A stretch of DNA of 64,000 bases from Lentzea waywayandensis (lineage in GTDB: Bacteria; Actinomycetota; Actinomycetes; Mycobacteriales; Pseudonocardiaceae), in assembly GCF_900115955.1 (NCBI RefSeq), contig NZ_FOYL01000008.1, forward strand, positions 186,001 to 250,000, written 5' to 3'. Shown piece after piece: positions 16,925 through 25,058 of the stretch (its first letter is position 1; the number at the start of each line of letters is the position of its first letter). A program made the position numbers and the translations under genes. Below the pieces are notes generated by a model. The model was not told the DNA's origin and did not search any database. It saw only the letters and a list, made by a program, of their open reading frames with translations.

Positions 16925-18082
16925 GTGGACATCGCCGCGTTGGACAGGTGGGAGCGCAGGCTCGTCGCGATCGCCCGCGTGATCCCGTACTTCGTGCTGA
17001 CCGTGACGACGGTGCTGTACTCCCTCTTCACCACGCAGTCGGTCCCGGAGCGCTGGTTCACCTATGGCGTCGTGGCGTTCGGCTTCGTGTGGATGGCGTG
17101 GTGGTTCACGCTGCATCCCGCGTGGCGCGGCCGTGCGGAGCTCATGGCCGTGTTCATCGGTGGCATGGTCGTGTTCTACGGGGTGCTGGGCATGCGCGAG
17201 CACTGGTTCGGCGCGGTGTCGTACGCGGTCTTCGTCTACGCGAGCGAGGTCCTGCGTGGCCGGTGGATGTTCTTCGTCGTCGCGCTGACGGCCACCCTGG
17301 CGACGCTGTCGTTGTTCGGCGGCTACCCCTCCGACGCGCCGGCGGCGTTCTGGTTGCTGCTGCTCGTCTTCGTGGTGGTGGCGTGCACCTTCACGTACGT
17401 CGGCCACGTGACGACCGAACAGTCCCGGCTGCGCAAGGAACTCCTCGAGGAGAACGAGGGCCTCCACGCGCAGTTGCTGGTGCAGGCGCACGAGGCAGGC
17501 GTGCAGGACGAACGCCACCGGATGGCGGGCGAGATCCACGACACCCTGGCCCAGGGCCTGGCGGGCATCATCACGCAGCTGTCCGCGGCGACCGGGTCCG
17601 ACTGGGAACGCCGTGTGGCGGTGGCGGCCGACCTGGCGCGCTCGAACCTGGCCGAGGCCCGCCGCTCGGTGCACGCCCTGCAACCACCGGCCCTGGATTC
17701 GGCGGCCCTGCACGAAGCTCTGGACGACGTGGCGTCGGGCTGGTCGAGGCACAACGGCGTCCCGGTCTCGGTCACGCTGACCGGCGCCGTGCGCGAAATG
17801 CACCCGGAGGTGGAGGTCGCCTTGCTGCGCACCGCCCAGGAAGCCCTGGCGAACGTGGCCAAGCACGCCTCGGCGTCCCGCGTGGGACTGACCCTGTCGT
17901 ACATGGAGGACGTGGTGACCCTGGACGTGCGCGACGACGGCGTGGGCTTCGACCTCGCCCGCCCGTCGGACGGCTTCGGCCTGCCCGCGATGCGCCACCG
18001 CGTGCACCGCCTGTCCGGCGCGCTGTTCGTGGAGTCCGAACCGGGCGCGGGAACGGCGATCTCGGCACGGGTGCCGGCATGA
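16925..18082 (+). CDS. Sensor histidine kinase, NarL/HisKA_3 type
   Basis: Membrane kinase of 385 residues beginning at GTG 16925. Four or five hydrophobic segments cover residues 15-160, then a short coiled linker, then the HisKA_3 dimerisation box ERHRMAGEIHDTLAQG with the phospho-acceptor His205. The ATPase domain contains LLRTAQEALANVAKHA (N-box) and DVRDDGVGFD (G1 box). It phosphorylates the response regulator encoded in an overlapping frame. As part of the exporter operon it probably senses the exported compound or membrane damage. Confidence 0.9.
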   Translation: MDIAALDRWERRLVAIARVIPYFVLTVTTVLYSLFTTQSVPERWFTYGVVAFGFVWMAWWFTLHPAWRGRAELMAVFIGGMVVFYGVLGMREHWFGAVSYAVFVYASEVLRGRWMFFVVALTATLATLSLFGGYPSDAPAAFWLLLLVFVVVACTFTYVGHVTTEQSRLRKELLEENEGLHAQLLVQAHEAGVQDERHRMAGEIHDTLAQGLAGIITQLSAATGSDWERRVAVAADLARSNLAEARRSVHALQPPALDSAALHEALDDVASGWSRHNGVPVSVTLTGAVREMHPEVEVALLRTAQEALANVAKHASASRVGLTLSYMEDVVTLDVRDDGVGFDLARPSDGFGLPAMRHRVHRLSGALFVESEPGAGTAISARVPA

Positions 18083-18705
18083 TCCGGCTGGTCATCGTGG
18101 ACGACCACCCGGTCGTCCGCGACGGGCTGCGCGGCATGCTGTCCGCCGCGCCGGACTTCGAGGTGGTCGGCGAGGCCGCCTCGGGCGACGAGGCGGTCGC
18201 CGTGGTCACTGCCATGTCGCCGGACGTCGTCCTGATGGACCTGCGGATGCCGGGCTCGGACGGCCTGTCCGCGATCGAACGCCTGCGCCCCCACCCGTGC
18301 CGCGTCCTGGTGCTCACCACCTACGACACGGACCGCGACGTCCTGCCTGCCATCAAGGCTGGCGCCACCGGCTACCTGCTGAAGGACACCCCGCGCGACG
18401 AGTTGCAACGCGCGATCCGCGCCGCGCACGCGGGCGAGGCCGTCCTGTCCCCCGCGGTGGCCACGCGCCTGCTGGGGCAGGTGCGGGAGCCCGCGCTGGA
18501 ACCGCTGTCGACCCGGGAGCTCGACGTGCTGGCGTTGGTGGCCAAGGGATCCACGAACCGGGCGGTGGCGGCGGCGCTGTTCATCAGCGAGGCGACCGTG
18601 AAGACCCACCTGCTGCACGTCTACGCCAAGCTCGGCGTCTCGGACCGGGCGGCGGCCGTGGCGGTGGCGTACGAACGCGGACTGCTGAAGGGGAGCGGGC
18701 GATGA
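18079..18705 (+). CDS. LuxR/NarL-type response regulator
   Basis: Response regulator of 208 residues. The receiver domain at residues 1-120 has the acidic pair D8/D9, phospho-acceptor Asp54 (VVLMDLRMPG) and Lys103 in the LLKDTP segment. The LuxR HTH covers about residues 145-205 (LSTRELDVLALVAKG, VKTHLLHVYAKLGV). The ATG overlaps the kinase stop (ATGA), and the next gene overlaps its own stop in the same way. It probably activates or derepresses its own exporter operon. Confidence 0.92.
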   Translation: MIRLVIVDDHPVVRDGLRGMLSAAPDFEVVGEAASGDEAVAVVTAMSPDVVLMDLRMPGSDGLSAIERLRPHPCRVLVLTTYDTDRDVLPAIKAGATGYLLKDTPRDELQRAIRAAHAGEAVLSPAVATRLLGQVREPALEPLSTRELDVLALVAKGSTNRAVAAALFISEATVKTHLLHVYAKLGVSDRAAAVAVAYERGLLKGSGR

Positions 18706-19364
18706 TCCCCGGCTATGAAGCCGATCCGCTGACGGAGGCCGACGAGTACCTGGAGCGGCCGCTTTTCTGGCTGTGCCACCTGAGTTCGTTGCTGCAGGAC
18801 GAAGAGGCGCAGGAACTGGCCTTCGGAGCCGACTGGGAGGCGGCCGGAGAACTGGGCGACGAACTGAGGTCGACGAGCCGCTGGCCGGTCTTCACCGTGC
18901 CCGTGGGCAACGAGTGCGTGATCCACGTCGTCTACCGCAACTTCGAGGGCGACATGGGCATCGACTACCTCCTGCACGACCCGGCGGCGCACGAGGCGCT
19001 TCGGCTGGTCAGCGACGAAGGTTCCTTCATGGGGCCGGGCCTGTCGTGGCGCGAACTGGACACCGCGGCCGCCGACGCGCGGACGTTGCTGCTGCTTCTC
19101 CCGATGCTCGGTGACGCCGACCTGCCGCCGGACGCGACCACCCGCGTCGCCGAAGCGCTGGCGGAGCTGACCTGGATCGAGGAGCCGGCGACGGTCGCCG
19201 AGCTGATGCTGGCCGGACAAGGCCAGTGGGGACCGGCGAACTGGCGCGAGCGGGACGGCGTCTGGATCTGCGACGGCGCCTACAGCTACCGCTGCCCGCA
19301 CAACGAGTTCTCGTTCGACCCGGAGCGACTCGCGAAGGTGAGCGCGGCGCTCGACGGGCGCTGA
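18702..19364 (+). CDS. Protein of unknown function in the exporter/two-component operon
   Basis: Acidic soluble protein of 220 residues, not recognised. No signal peptide or membrane helix. It opens MIPGYEADPLTEADEYLERP and has a Cys-containing end (VWICDGAYSYRCPHNE). ATG 18702 overlaps the response-regulator stop (ATGA), so it is made with the regulator. A strong terminator follows 10 bp after its stop, so it closes the operon. Its role may be linked to the sensing system, but nothing in the sequence shows how. Confidence 0.75.
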   Translation: MIPGYEADPLTEADEYLERPLFWLCHLSSLLQDEEAQELAFGADWEAAGELGDELRSTSRWPVFTVPVGNECVIHVVYRNFEGDMGIDYLLHDPAAHEALRLVSDEGSFMGPGLSWRELDTAAADARTLLLLLPMLGDADLPPDATTRVAEALAELTWIEEPATVAELMLAGQGQWGPANWRERDGVWICDGAYSYRCPHNEFSFDPERLAKVSAALDGR

Positions 19365-19374
19365 GGAGAGGTCT

Positions 19375-19407
19375 CGCGGCGGGACCACTTCGGTTGGTCC
19401 CGCCGCG
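19375..19407 (+). terminator. Terminator of the exporter/two-component operon
   Basis: Perfect 13-bp stem CGCGGCGGGACCA / TGGTCCCGCCGCG with a 7-nt loop, 10 bp after the stop at 19364. It has no T-tail, as is usual in high-GC actinomycetes. It also serves the convergent gene ending at 19453. Confidence 0.75.
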
Positions 19408-19452
19408 TGCGGCAACTCCCCCTTGCCAATGGCACCCCCCGATGCCATTCCC

Positions 19453-19839
19453 TCACCCCTCGCTGTGTAGGAACTCCCGCCAGTCGCCGAGATACGAGAT
19501 GTCCCGGATGTCACCCGTTTGGAGCAGCGGATCGACCATCGCGTCCCGAAGCACGGTCGCGAGGGCCGCGCTGCCGTCCTCCAGTTCGATGACGCCGATC
19601 TCCAGTTCGGCCGGCTCGGCCGGGACCAGGTGGTCGCGCAGGATCTTCAGCGGCAGGTCGTAGAGCTCACCCACGACCGAGGCCGAGCCCGACTCGTGCA
19701 TCGCGGGGAACTTCCCCCGCACCGAGAAGTAGCGGTACTTGGCCGCACTGCGTGCCCGGCACACCATCGGCGTGCCCTGGAGCTGCGAGTGCAGAGGGCC
19801 GCCCCGCATGCCGCCGCCGTTGAGGAAGATCAGTGCCAT
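19453..19839 (-). CDS. Allophanate-hydrolase C-terminal-domain-like protein
   Basis: Protein of 128 residues resembling the stand-alone form of the C-terminal domain of allophanate hydrolase (AtzF), itself related to gamma-glutamylcyclotransferase folds. It opens MALIFLNGGGMRGGPLHSQL and has KYRYFSVRGKFPAM, GELYDLPLKILRDHL and PAEPAELEIGVIELEDGS. In AtzF this domain acts on the N-carboxy intermediate; the free form has no assigned activity. A GGAGAG ribosome site precedes ATG 19839. It is the last gene of the purine operon and overlaps the end of xdhC by 173 bp in another frame. Confidence 0.78.
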   Translation of the reverse strand: MALIFLNGGGMRGGPLHSQLQGTPMVCRARSAAKYRYFSVRGKFPAMHESGSASVVGELYDLPLKILRDHLVPAEPAELEIGVIELEDGSAALATVLRDAMVDPLLQTGDIRDISYLGDWREFLHSEG

Positions 19840-20749
19840 GACTCTCCAGGTTTCGGTGGATGGGGGTGGACAGCGCGGACAACGGAAGTCCGGTGCCGCC
19901 GTGGTGGACGGCGACCAGTTCGGCCGCGATCGACACCGCGGTCTCCGCCGGGCTGCGGCCGCCGAGGTCGAGGCCGACGGGGGAACGGAGCCGCGCCAGC
20001 GACGCCTCGCCGACGCCCGCTTCTCGCAGTCGTTCGAGGCGTTCCGCGTGCGTGCGGCGGGAACCCAGCGCGCCGACGAACGCCAGAGGTCTGGACAGCG
20101 CCTCCACGAGCACCGGGATGTCGAACTTCGGGTCGTGGGTCAGCACCACGACGGCCGTGGAGGCGTCGGTGTGGGTGGACGCGAGGTAGCGGTGCGGCCA
20201 GTCGACGACGACTGAGTGTGCTGCGGGGAAACGTGCGGGAGTGGCGAACACGGGACGTGCGTCGCACACCGTCACGTGGTAGCCGAGGAAACGCCCGATC
20301 TCGGCCACTGCGGCGGCGTGGTCGATGGCGCCGAACACCAGCAGGCGTGGCGGTGATGTCCACGACTCGGTGAACGTCCGTCCCTCGGCCTCGAACCGCA
20401 CGGAGACCGGGTGTCCGTCGACCGAAGCCTGAAGGGCCGCGCGCAACGAGCGGCTGTCGCGCTGCACCAGCACGTCCAGCGAGCCGCCGCAGGTGAGGCC
20501 GACCGCGAACGCCGTGTCGTCGGAGTAGCCGAACGAGGCGAGAGCGGGAACGCCGGTCGAAAGCACTTGGCACGCGAGGTCGTGGACCTCGGCTTCCACG
20601 CAGCCGCCGGACACGCTGCCGATCACCTCGCCGGAAGGCCCGACGGCCATCGCGGCGCCGACCGGGCGGGGCGCACTGCCGCGCACGGCCACGACCGAGG
20701 CGACCGCGAACCGGTCCCACGACAGCAAAGTCGGCGCCAGATCACGCAT
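19667..20749 (-). CDS. xdhC: XdhC family molybdenum-cofactor insertion protein
   Basis: Protein of 360 residues from ATG 20749 (GGAGGG ribosome site). The N-terminal XdhC/CoxI domain includes VVAVRGSAPRPVGAAMAV and GSVSGGCVEAE; the C-terminal Rossmann half begins near residue 135 (LVFGAIDHAAAVAEIG). XdhC binds and sulfurates the molybdenum cofactor before insertion into xanthine dehydrogenase. The recognisable domain ends at about PIHRNL; the last 57 residues are basic, without family character, and read through the start of the next gene in a different frame. This is either a lost stop codon or a frameshift (see findings). Confidence 0.86.
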   Translation of the reverse strand: MRDLAPTLLSWDRFAVASVVAVRGSAPRPVGAAMAVGPSGEVIGSVSGGCVEAEVHDLACQVLSTGVPALASFGYSDDTAFAVGLTCGGSLDVLVQRDSRSLRAALQASVDGHPVSVRFEAEGRTFTESWTSPPRLLVFGAIDHAAAVAEIGRFLGYHVTVCDARPVFATPARFPAAHSVVVDWPHRYLASTHTDASTAVVVLTHDPKFDIPVLVEALSRPLAFVGALGSRRTHAERLERLREAGVGEASLARLRSPVGLDLGGRSPAETAVSIAAELVAVHHGGTGLPLSALSTPIHRNLESHGTDLPQRRRHAGRPSALAAPGHADGVPGTQCGQVPLLLGAGEVPRDARVGLGLGRG

Positions 20750-20809
20750 CGAGCCCTCCAAGTCGGGAGAAGGGCTCGGCCGGGTGGCCGCCCGGCCGAG
20801 CCACGAACA

Positions 20810-22216
20810 TCACTTGCCGCTGATCAGATCCACGCCGAAGTAGACGGCGAACATCAGCGCCAGGCCGGTCATCAGCCAGCCGGGCCAGCGGCCCTTGCAG
20901 ATGCGCAGCACGACGAAGGACACGAGGCCCGCGCCGATGCCGTTGGTGATGGAGTAGGTGAACGGGATGATGGACACGGTCAGGAACACGGGGATCGTGA
21001 AGTCCGTGTCCTGCCAAGGGATTCGGCGGATCTGGGTCATCATCAGGCCGCCGATCACCACCAGCGCCGGAGCCGCCGCTTGCGCGGGCACGACCGTCGC
21101 CAGCGGCGTGAAGAGCAGTGCCACCAGGAACAGTCCGCCGGTCACCACCGAGGCCAGGCCGGTTCGGGCGCCTTCGCCAACGCCCGCGGCCGACTCCAGG
21201 AACACGGTGTTCGGGGCGGACCCCGTGACGCCACCGGCGATCGCGCCGGCACCGTCGACCATCAGGATCTTGCCCATGCCCTCGACCTTGCCGTCCTTGG
21301 TGAGACCCGCCTCGTCGGACACCGAGGTGATGGTGCCCATGGCGTCGAAGAAGCCGGACAGCACGAGCGTGAACAGGAAGATCGTCGCCGCGATCACGCC
21401 GGCGGACACGAAGCCGCCGAACAGATCCACCCGTCCGAACAGACCGAAGTCGGGTGAGCTGACCACCGAGTCCGGCAGGGTGGGCGACACGAGTCCCCAG
21501 CCCTGCACGTGGAACACGGAGTTCACGACGATGGCGACGACCGTGGCCACCACGATGCTGATCAGCACGGCACCGGGCACGCCGCGCGCCAGCAGCACGA
21601 TCATCAGCAACAGACCCAGGCAGAAGATCACGATCGGCCAGCCGCTCAGGTGGCCGTCGACGCCCATCCGCACCGGCACCGTCGAGTGCGCGGCGTCCGG
21701 CGTCCGGGTCACGAAACCGGCGGAGACCAGTCCCACCAAAGCGATGTAGAGCCCGATGCCCACGGTGATCGCGATCTTCAACGGCTCCGGGATCGCGTTG
21801 ATGATCCGTTCGCGGACGCCGGAGGCGGCCATGATCACGATGCAGACGCCTTCCAGCACCACCAGACCGAAGGCCTGCGCCCAGGTCATCGTCGGTGCCA
21901 TCTGGAAGGCGACCACGCCGTTCACGCCGAGACCGGCGGCGATCGCCAGTGGCGCGTTGCCGACGAGTCCCATGAGGACGGTCATCACACCGGCGGCCAG
22001 CGCGGTCGCGGTGGTGATCTCGGCGATGGTGAGCTTGGCGCCGGTGATGTCCGCGGACGCGCCGAGGATCAACGGGTTCAGCAGCACGATGTACGACATC
22101 GCGACGAACGTCGTGATACCGCCGCGCACTTCACGTCCGAACGTGCTGCCGCGTTCGGTGATGCGGAAGAACTGGTCGAGCGACGAAGTCGTCGGTCGGC
22201 TCCGTAACTGGGTCAT
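20810..22216 (-). CDS. NCS2 family purine permease (AzgA-like)
   Basis: Membrane protein of 468 residues with 12-14 predicted helices. The N-terminal FGREVRGGITTFVAMSYIVL and SADITGAKLTIAEITTATA stretches resemble the AzgA branch (adenine, guanine, hypoxanthine) more than the UraA/xanthine branch. Proton-coupled uptake of purine bases is the family role. ATG 22216 is used; the frame is open 13 codons further. It lies between guanine deaminase and xdhC in the catabolic operon and has its own 162-bp leader containing an inverted repeat, so it may also have a promoter of its own. Confidence 0.87.
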   Translation of the reverse strand: MTQLRSRPTTSSLDQFFRITERGSTFGREVRGGITTFVAMSYIVLLNPLILGASADITGAKLTIAEITTATALAAGVMTVLMGLVGNAPLAIAAGLGVNGVVAFQMAPTMTWAQAFGLVVLEGVCIVIMAASGVRERIINAIPEPLKIAITVGIGLYIALVGLVSAGFVTRTPDAAHSTVPVRMGVDGHLSGWPIVIFCLGLLLMIVLLARGVPGAVLISIVVATVVAIVVNSVFHVQGWGLVSPTLPDSVVSSPDFGLFGRVDLFGGFVSAGVIAATIFLFTLVLSGFFDAMGTITSVSDEAGLTKDGKVEGMGKILMVDGAGAIAGGVTGSAPNTVFLESAAGVGEGARTGLASVVTGGLFLVALLFTPLATVVPAQAAAPALVVIGGLMMTQIRRIPWQDTDFTIPVFLTVSIIPFTYSITNGIGAGLVSFVVLRICKGRWPGWLMTGLALMFAVYFGVDLISGK

Positions 22217-22245
22217 TGATGGACGGCCTTTCCCATGCCGGTGGG

Positions 22246-22267
22246 CGCGTTCCAACGCCGGAACGCG
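22246..22267. promoter_or_regulatory. Inverted repeat in the permease leader
   Basis: CGCGTTCC and GGAACGCG are perfect 8-bp arms with a 6-bp spacer, 30 bp upstream of the permease start. It could be a regulator operator or a leader hairpin. The remaining leader (22268-22378) holds only a possible 13-codon ATG frame at 22348-22307 and no recognised riboswitch. Confidence 0.4.
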
Positions 22268-22378
22268 TTTGAGAACAGCTCCGGTCAGCGATCAGGCTTG
22301 TGGCCTCTATTGCGCGGCCAGCGCTCCTCCGGGGTGCACGCCGCTCATGGACTGGTTACTCGTGAATAAACACAGCCC

Positions 22379-22864
22379 TCAGTAGTCGATCCGAGTTGCG
22401 AGGGACGTCCACGCGGTGAACGGGGCGTTGTCCTCGCCTGTGGAGATCTGGTGCACGGGCAGGTCCCATTCACTGCGGGACTTGCTGAAGAGTTCGTAGA
22501 ACTCCCGGTCGTCGAACCCCGCCGCCGCCGCGTCATCGCGGTCGGCGGCGTACACGACCTTGTCCACGCGCGCCCAGAGCGCGGCGGACAAGCACAGGGG
22601 GCACGGCTCGCACGAGGAGATCAGCGTGCAGCCGGTCAAACGGAAGTCGCCGAGCGCCTGGCAGGCCGCGCGGATCGCGACGACCTCGGCGTGGGCGGTC
22701 GGGTCGAGGTTCGGCGTCACCTGGTTCACGCCGGTGGCGATCACCTCGCCGTCACGGACGATCATCGCGCCGAACGGGCCACCACCGGAGGCCACGTTGC
22801 GGGTGGCCAGGTCGATGGTGGCGAGCAGATGTGCGTTCACGGCAGACAACTCCAGGGAAATCAA
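22379..22864 (-). CDS. Guanine deaminase / nucleoside deaminase (CDA fold)
   Basis: Zinc deaminase of 161 residues with the cytidine-deaminase-fold motifs TAHAEVVAIR (catalytic Glu) and SCEPCPLCLSAA (zinc cysteines). The length, the ASGGGPFGAMIVRDG opening and the C-terminal extension match the Bacillus GuaD type, which converts guanine to xanthine. The context, 7 nt behind the xanthine dehydrogenase large subunit, fits: guanine becomes the substrate of the next enzyme. Other purine or pterin amino groups cannot be excluded. Confidence 0.86.
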   Translation of the reverse strand: MISLELSAVNAHLLATIDLATRNVASGGGPFGAMIVRDGEVIATGVNQVTPNLDPTAHAEVVAIRAACQALGDFRLTGCTLISSCEPCPLCLSAALWARVDKVVYAADRDDAAAAGFDDREFYELFSKSRSEWDLPVHQISTGEDNAPFTAWTSLATRIDY

Positions 22865-22871
22865 GCACAGA

Positions 22872-25058
22872 TCAGGTACCGGTGAGGTGTTCCGGGCGGA
22901 CCGGGACGCGGGTGAGCGCCAGGCCGGTCGCCGCGCGGATCGCCGCCACGATCGCCGGGGTCGACGAGATGGTGGGCGGTTCGCCGACGCCCCGGATGCC
23001 GTAGGGGGCGTGGGGGTCGGCGAGCTCGAGCACGTCGATGCTCATCGGCGGCATGTCGAGCACGGTGGGGATGAGGTAGTCGGTGAAGGACGGGTTGCGC
23101 ACCTTGCCGCCGGAGGTCTGGATCTCCTCCATCACCGCGAGGCCGAGTCCTTGGGCGGAGCCGCCCTGGATCTGGCCGACCACGGCCTGCGGGTTCAGCG
23201 CCTTGCCGACGTCCTGCGCGCAGTCCAGCGACACGACGCGGACCAGGCCGAGATCGACGTCCACGTCGACGACGGCGCGGTGAGCGGCGAAGCCGTACTG
23301 GACGTGCGCGTTGCCTTGCCCGGTAACGGGATCGAGAGCCTCGGTCGCGCGGTGGCGCCACTCGGTGGTCTCGTCGATCACCTCGTCGCCGATGTCGGTG
23401 CGACCGTCCAAACGCGACCGGACCAGAGCGCAGGCCGCCTTCACGGCGCCGCCGGTGACGTACGTCTGGCGCGAGGCCGAGGTCGAGCCGCCGTTGCCGA
23501 TCGTGGTGTCCATCGGCAGCACGGTGACGCGCTCGATGCCGAGCTCGGTCCGCACGATCTGCTGCATGATCGTCACCAGGCCCTGGCCGACCTCGCAGGC
23601 GGCGGTGTGCACGGCGGCGGCCAGCGAGCCGTTGACCATCGACACCCGGACGCGTGCGGTCGAGTAGTCGTCGTAGCCCTCGGAGAAGCAGATGTTCTTG
23701 ATGCCGACCGCGTAGCCGACCCCGCGGATGACGCCTTCGCCGTGCGTGGTGTTCGAGACACCGCCCGGCAGCTCGCGGATGTCAGACGACGTTCCCGCGG
23801 GCATGGGCTTGTCCTGCACGAGCTTCAACAGCTGTGCGACGGGCGCCGCCGAGTCGACGACCTGGCCCGTCGGCATCACCGAACCCTCGGTCATCGCGTT
23901 CCGGATCCGGACGTCGACGGGGGACATGCCCAGCGCCTCGGCCAGCTTGTCCATTTGGGACTCGTAGGCGAAACCTGCCTGCACGGCACCGAATCCGCGC
24001 ATCGCGCCGCACGGCGGGTTGTTCGTGTAGAGGCCGTAGGCGTCGATCGTGACGTTGTCGACCTCGTACGGACCGACGCCCAGTGTCGCCGCGTTGGCCA
24101 CGACAGCGGGAGTGGAGGAGGCGTACGCGCCACCGTCCAGGTACATGCGCGTGCGGATGTAGACGAGCTTTCCGGTGTGGTCGGCGCCGTGCTCGTAGTA
24201 CAGCACGGCCGGGTGCCGGTGCACGTGCCCGTAGAACGACTCTTCGCGGTTGTAGACCATCTTCACCGGCTTGCCGGTGTGCAGGGCCAGCAGACACGCG
24301 TGGACCTGCATCGACAGGTCCTCACGGCCACCGAACGCGCCGCCGACGCCGGACAGCGTCAGCCGCACCTGTTCCTGCGGCAGGCCCAGAGCGGCGGCGA
24401 TCTGGTCGCGGTCGACGTGCAGCCACTGCGTCGCGATGTACAGGTCGATCGAGCCGTCCGTCGCCGGCACCGCGAGCCCGGACTCCGGCCCGAGGAACGC
24501 CTGGTCCTGCATCCCGACCTCGTACCGCCCGGTCACCACGACGTCGGCCGTGATGTCCTGCGAGCCACGTCGGATCGGTACGTGCCGCACCAGGTTCCCG
24601 CCGGGGTGCAACGGGGTGTCGTCGGCCGCGGTCTCCATGTCCACGACGGGTTCCAGCACGTCGTAGGTCACGACGATCTTCTTCATCGCCCGCAGCGCGG
24701 TCTCCGGGTGGTCGGCGCCGACCAGCGCGATCGGCTCGCCCTGGTAGCGCACGACGTCCACGGCCAGCACCGGCTGGTCCTTGTGCTCCAGCCCGTACAG
24801 GTTGCGACCGGGTACGTCCGAGTGCGTCAGCACCGCGTACACGCCCGGCACCTTCAACGCCTCGGTGATGTCCACCGACGTGATGCGGGCGTACGGGTGC
24901 GGCGAACGCAGCGTCGCGCCCCAGATCATGTCCTCGTGCCACAGGTCGGACGCGTAGGCGAACTCGCCGCGCACCTTCAGGTTGCCGTCCGGGCGCTGCG
25001 GCGACGTCCCGATGCCACCCGACACCGCGGAGGTGAGTTCGGCCGGAGTGAGGGTCAT
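22872..25058 (-). CDS. Xanthine dehydrogenase molybdopterin-binding subunit
   Basis: Large catalytic subunit of 728 residues of the xanthine oxidase family. The molybdopterin loops are recognisable: GVGGAFGGRED near residue 235, GAMRGFGAVQ near residue 350, and the C-terminal IRGVGEPP carrying the base-catalytic Glu. It oxidises hypoxanthine and xanthine to urate, passing electrons to the [2Fe-2S] and FAD subunits encoded upstream. A CCAGGAGG ribosome site precedes ATG 25058, which overlaps the deaminase-like gene stop (ATGA). Its Mo centre needs XdhC from the same operon. Confidence 0.9.
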   Translation of the reverse strand: MTLTPAELTSAVSGGIGTSPQRPDGNLKVRGEFAYASDLWHEDMIWGATLRSPHPYARITSVDITEALKVPGVYAVLTHSDVPGRNLYGLEHKDQPVLAVDVVRYQGEPIALVGADHPETALRAMKKIVVTYDVLEPVVDMETAADDTPLHPGGNLVRHVPIRRGSQDITADVVVTGRYEVGMQDQAFLGPESGLAVPATDGSIDLYIATQWLHVDRDQIAAALGLPQEQVRLTLSGVGGAFGGREDLSMQVHACLLALHTGKPVKMVYNREESFYGHVHRHPAVLYYEHGADHTGKLVYIRTRMYLDGGAYASSTPAVVANAATLGVGPYEVDNVTIDAYGLYTNNPPCGAMRGFGAVQAGFAYESQMDKLAEALGMSPVDVRIRNAMTEGSVMPTGQVVDSAAPVAQLLKLVQDKPMPAGTSSDIRELPGGVSNTTHGEGVIRGVGYAVGIKNICFSEGYDDYSTARVRVSMVNGSLAAAVHTAACEVGQGLVTIMQQIVRTELGIERVTVLPMDTTIGNGGSTSASRQTYVTGGAVKAACALVRSRLDGRTDIGDEVIDETTEWRHRATEALDPVTGQGNAHVQYGFAAHRAVVDVDVDLGLVRVVSLDCAQDVGKALNPQAVVGQIQGGSAQGLGLAVMEEIQTSGGKVRNPSFTDYLIPTVLDMPPMSIDVLELADPHAPYGIRGVGEPPTISSTPAIVAAIRAATGLALTRVPVRPEHLTGT

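Noticed and set aside
22217..22378. Purine riboswitch or leader peptide upstream of the purine permease
   Set aside because: No conserved purine-aptamer core is visible; the 13-codon ATG frame lacks a good ribosome site. Only the inverted repeat at 22246-22267 is kept.
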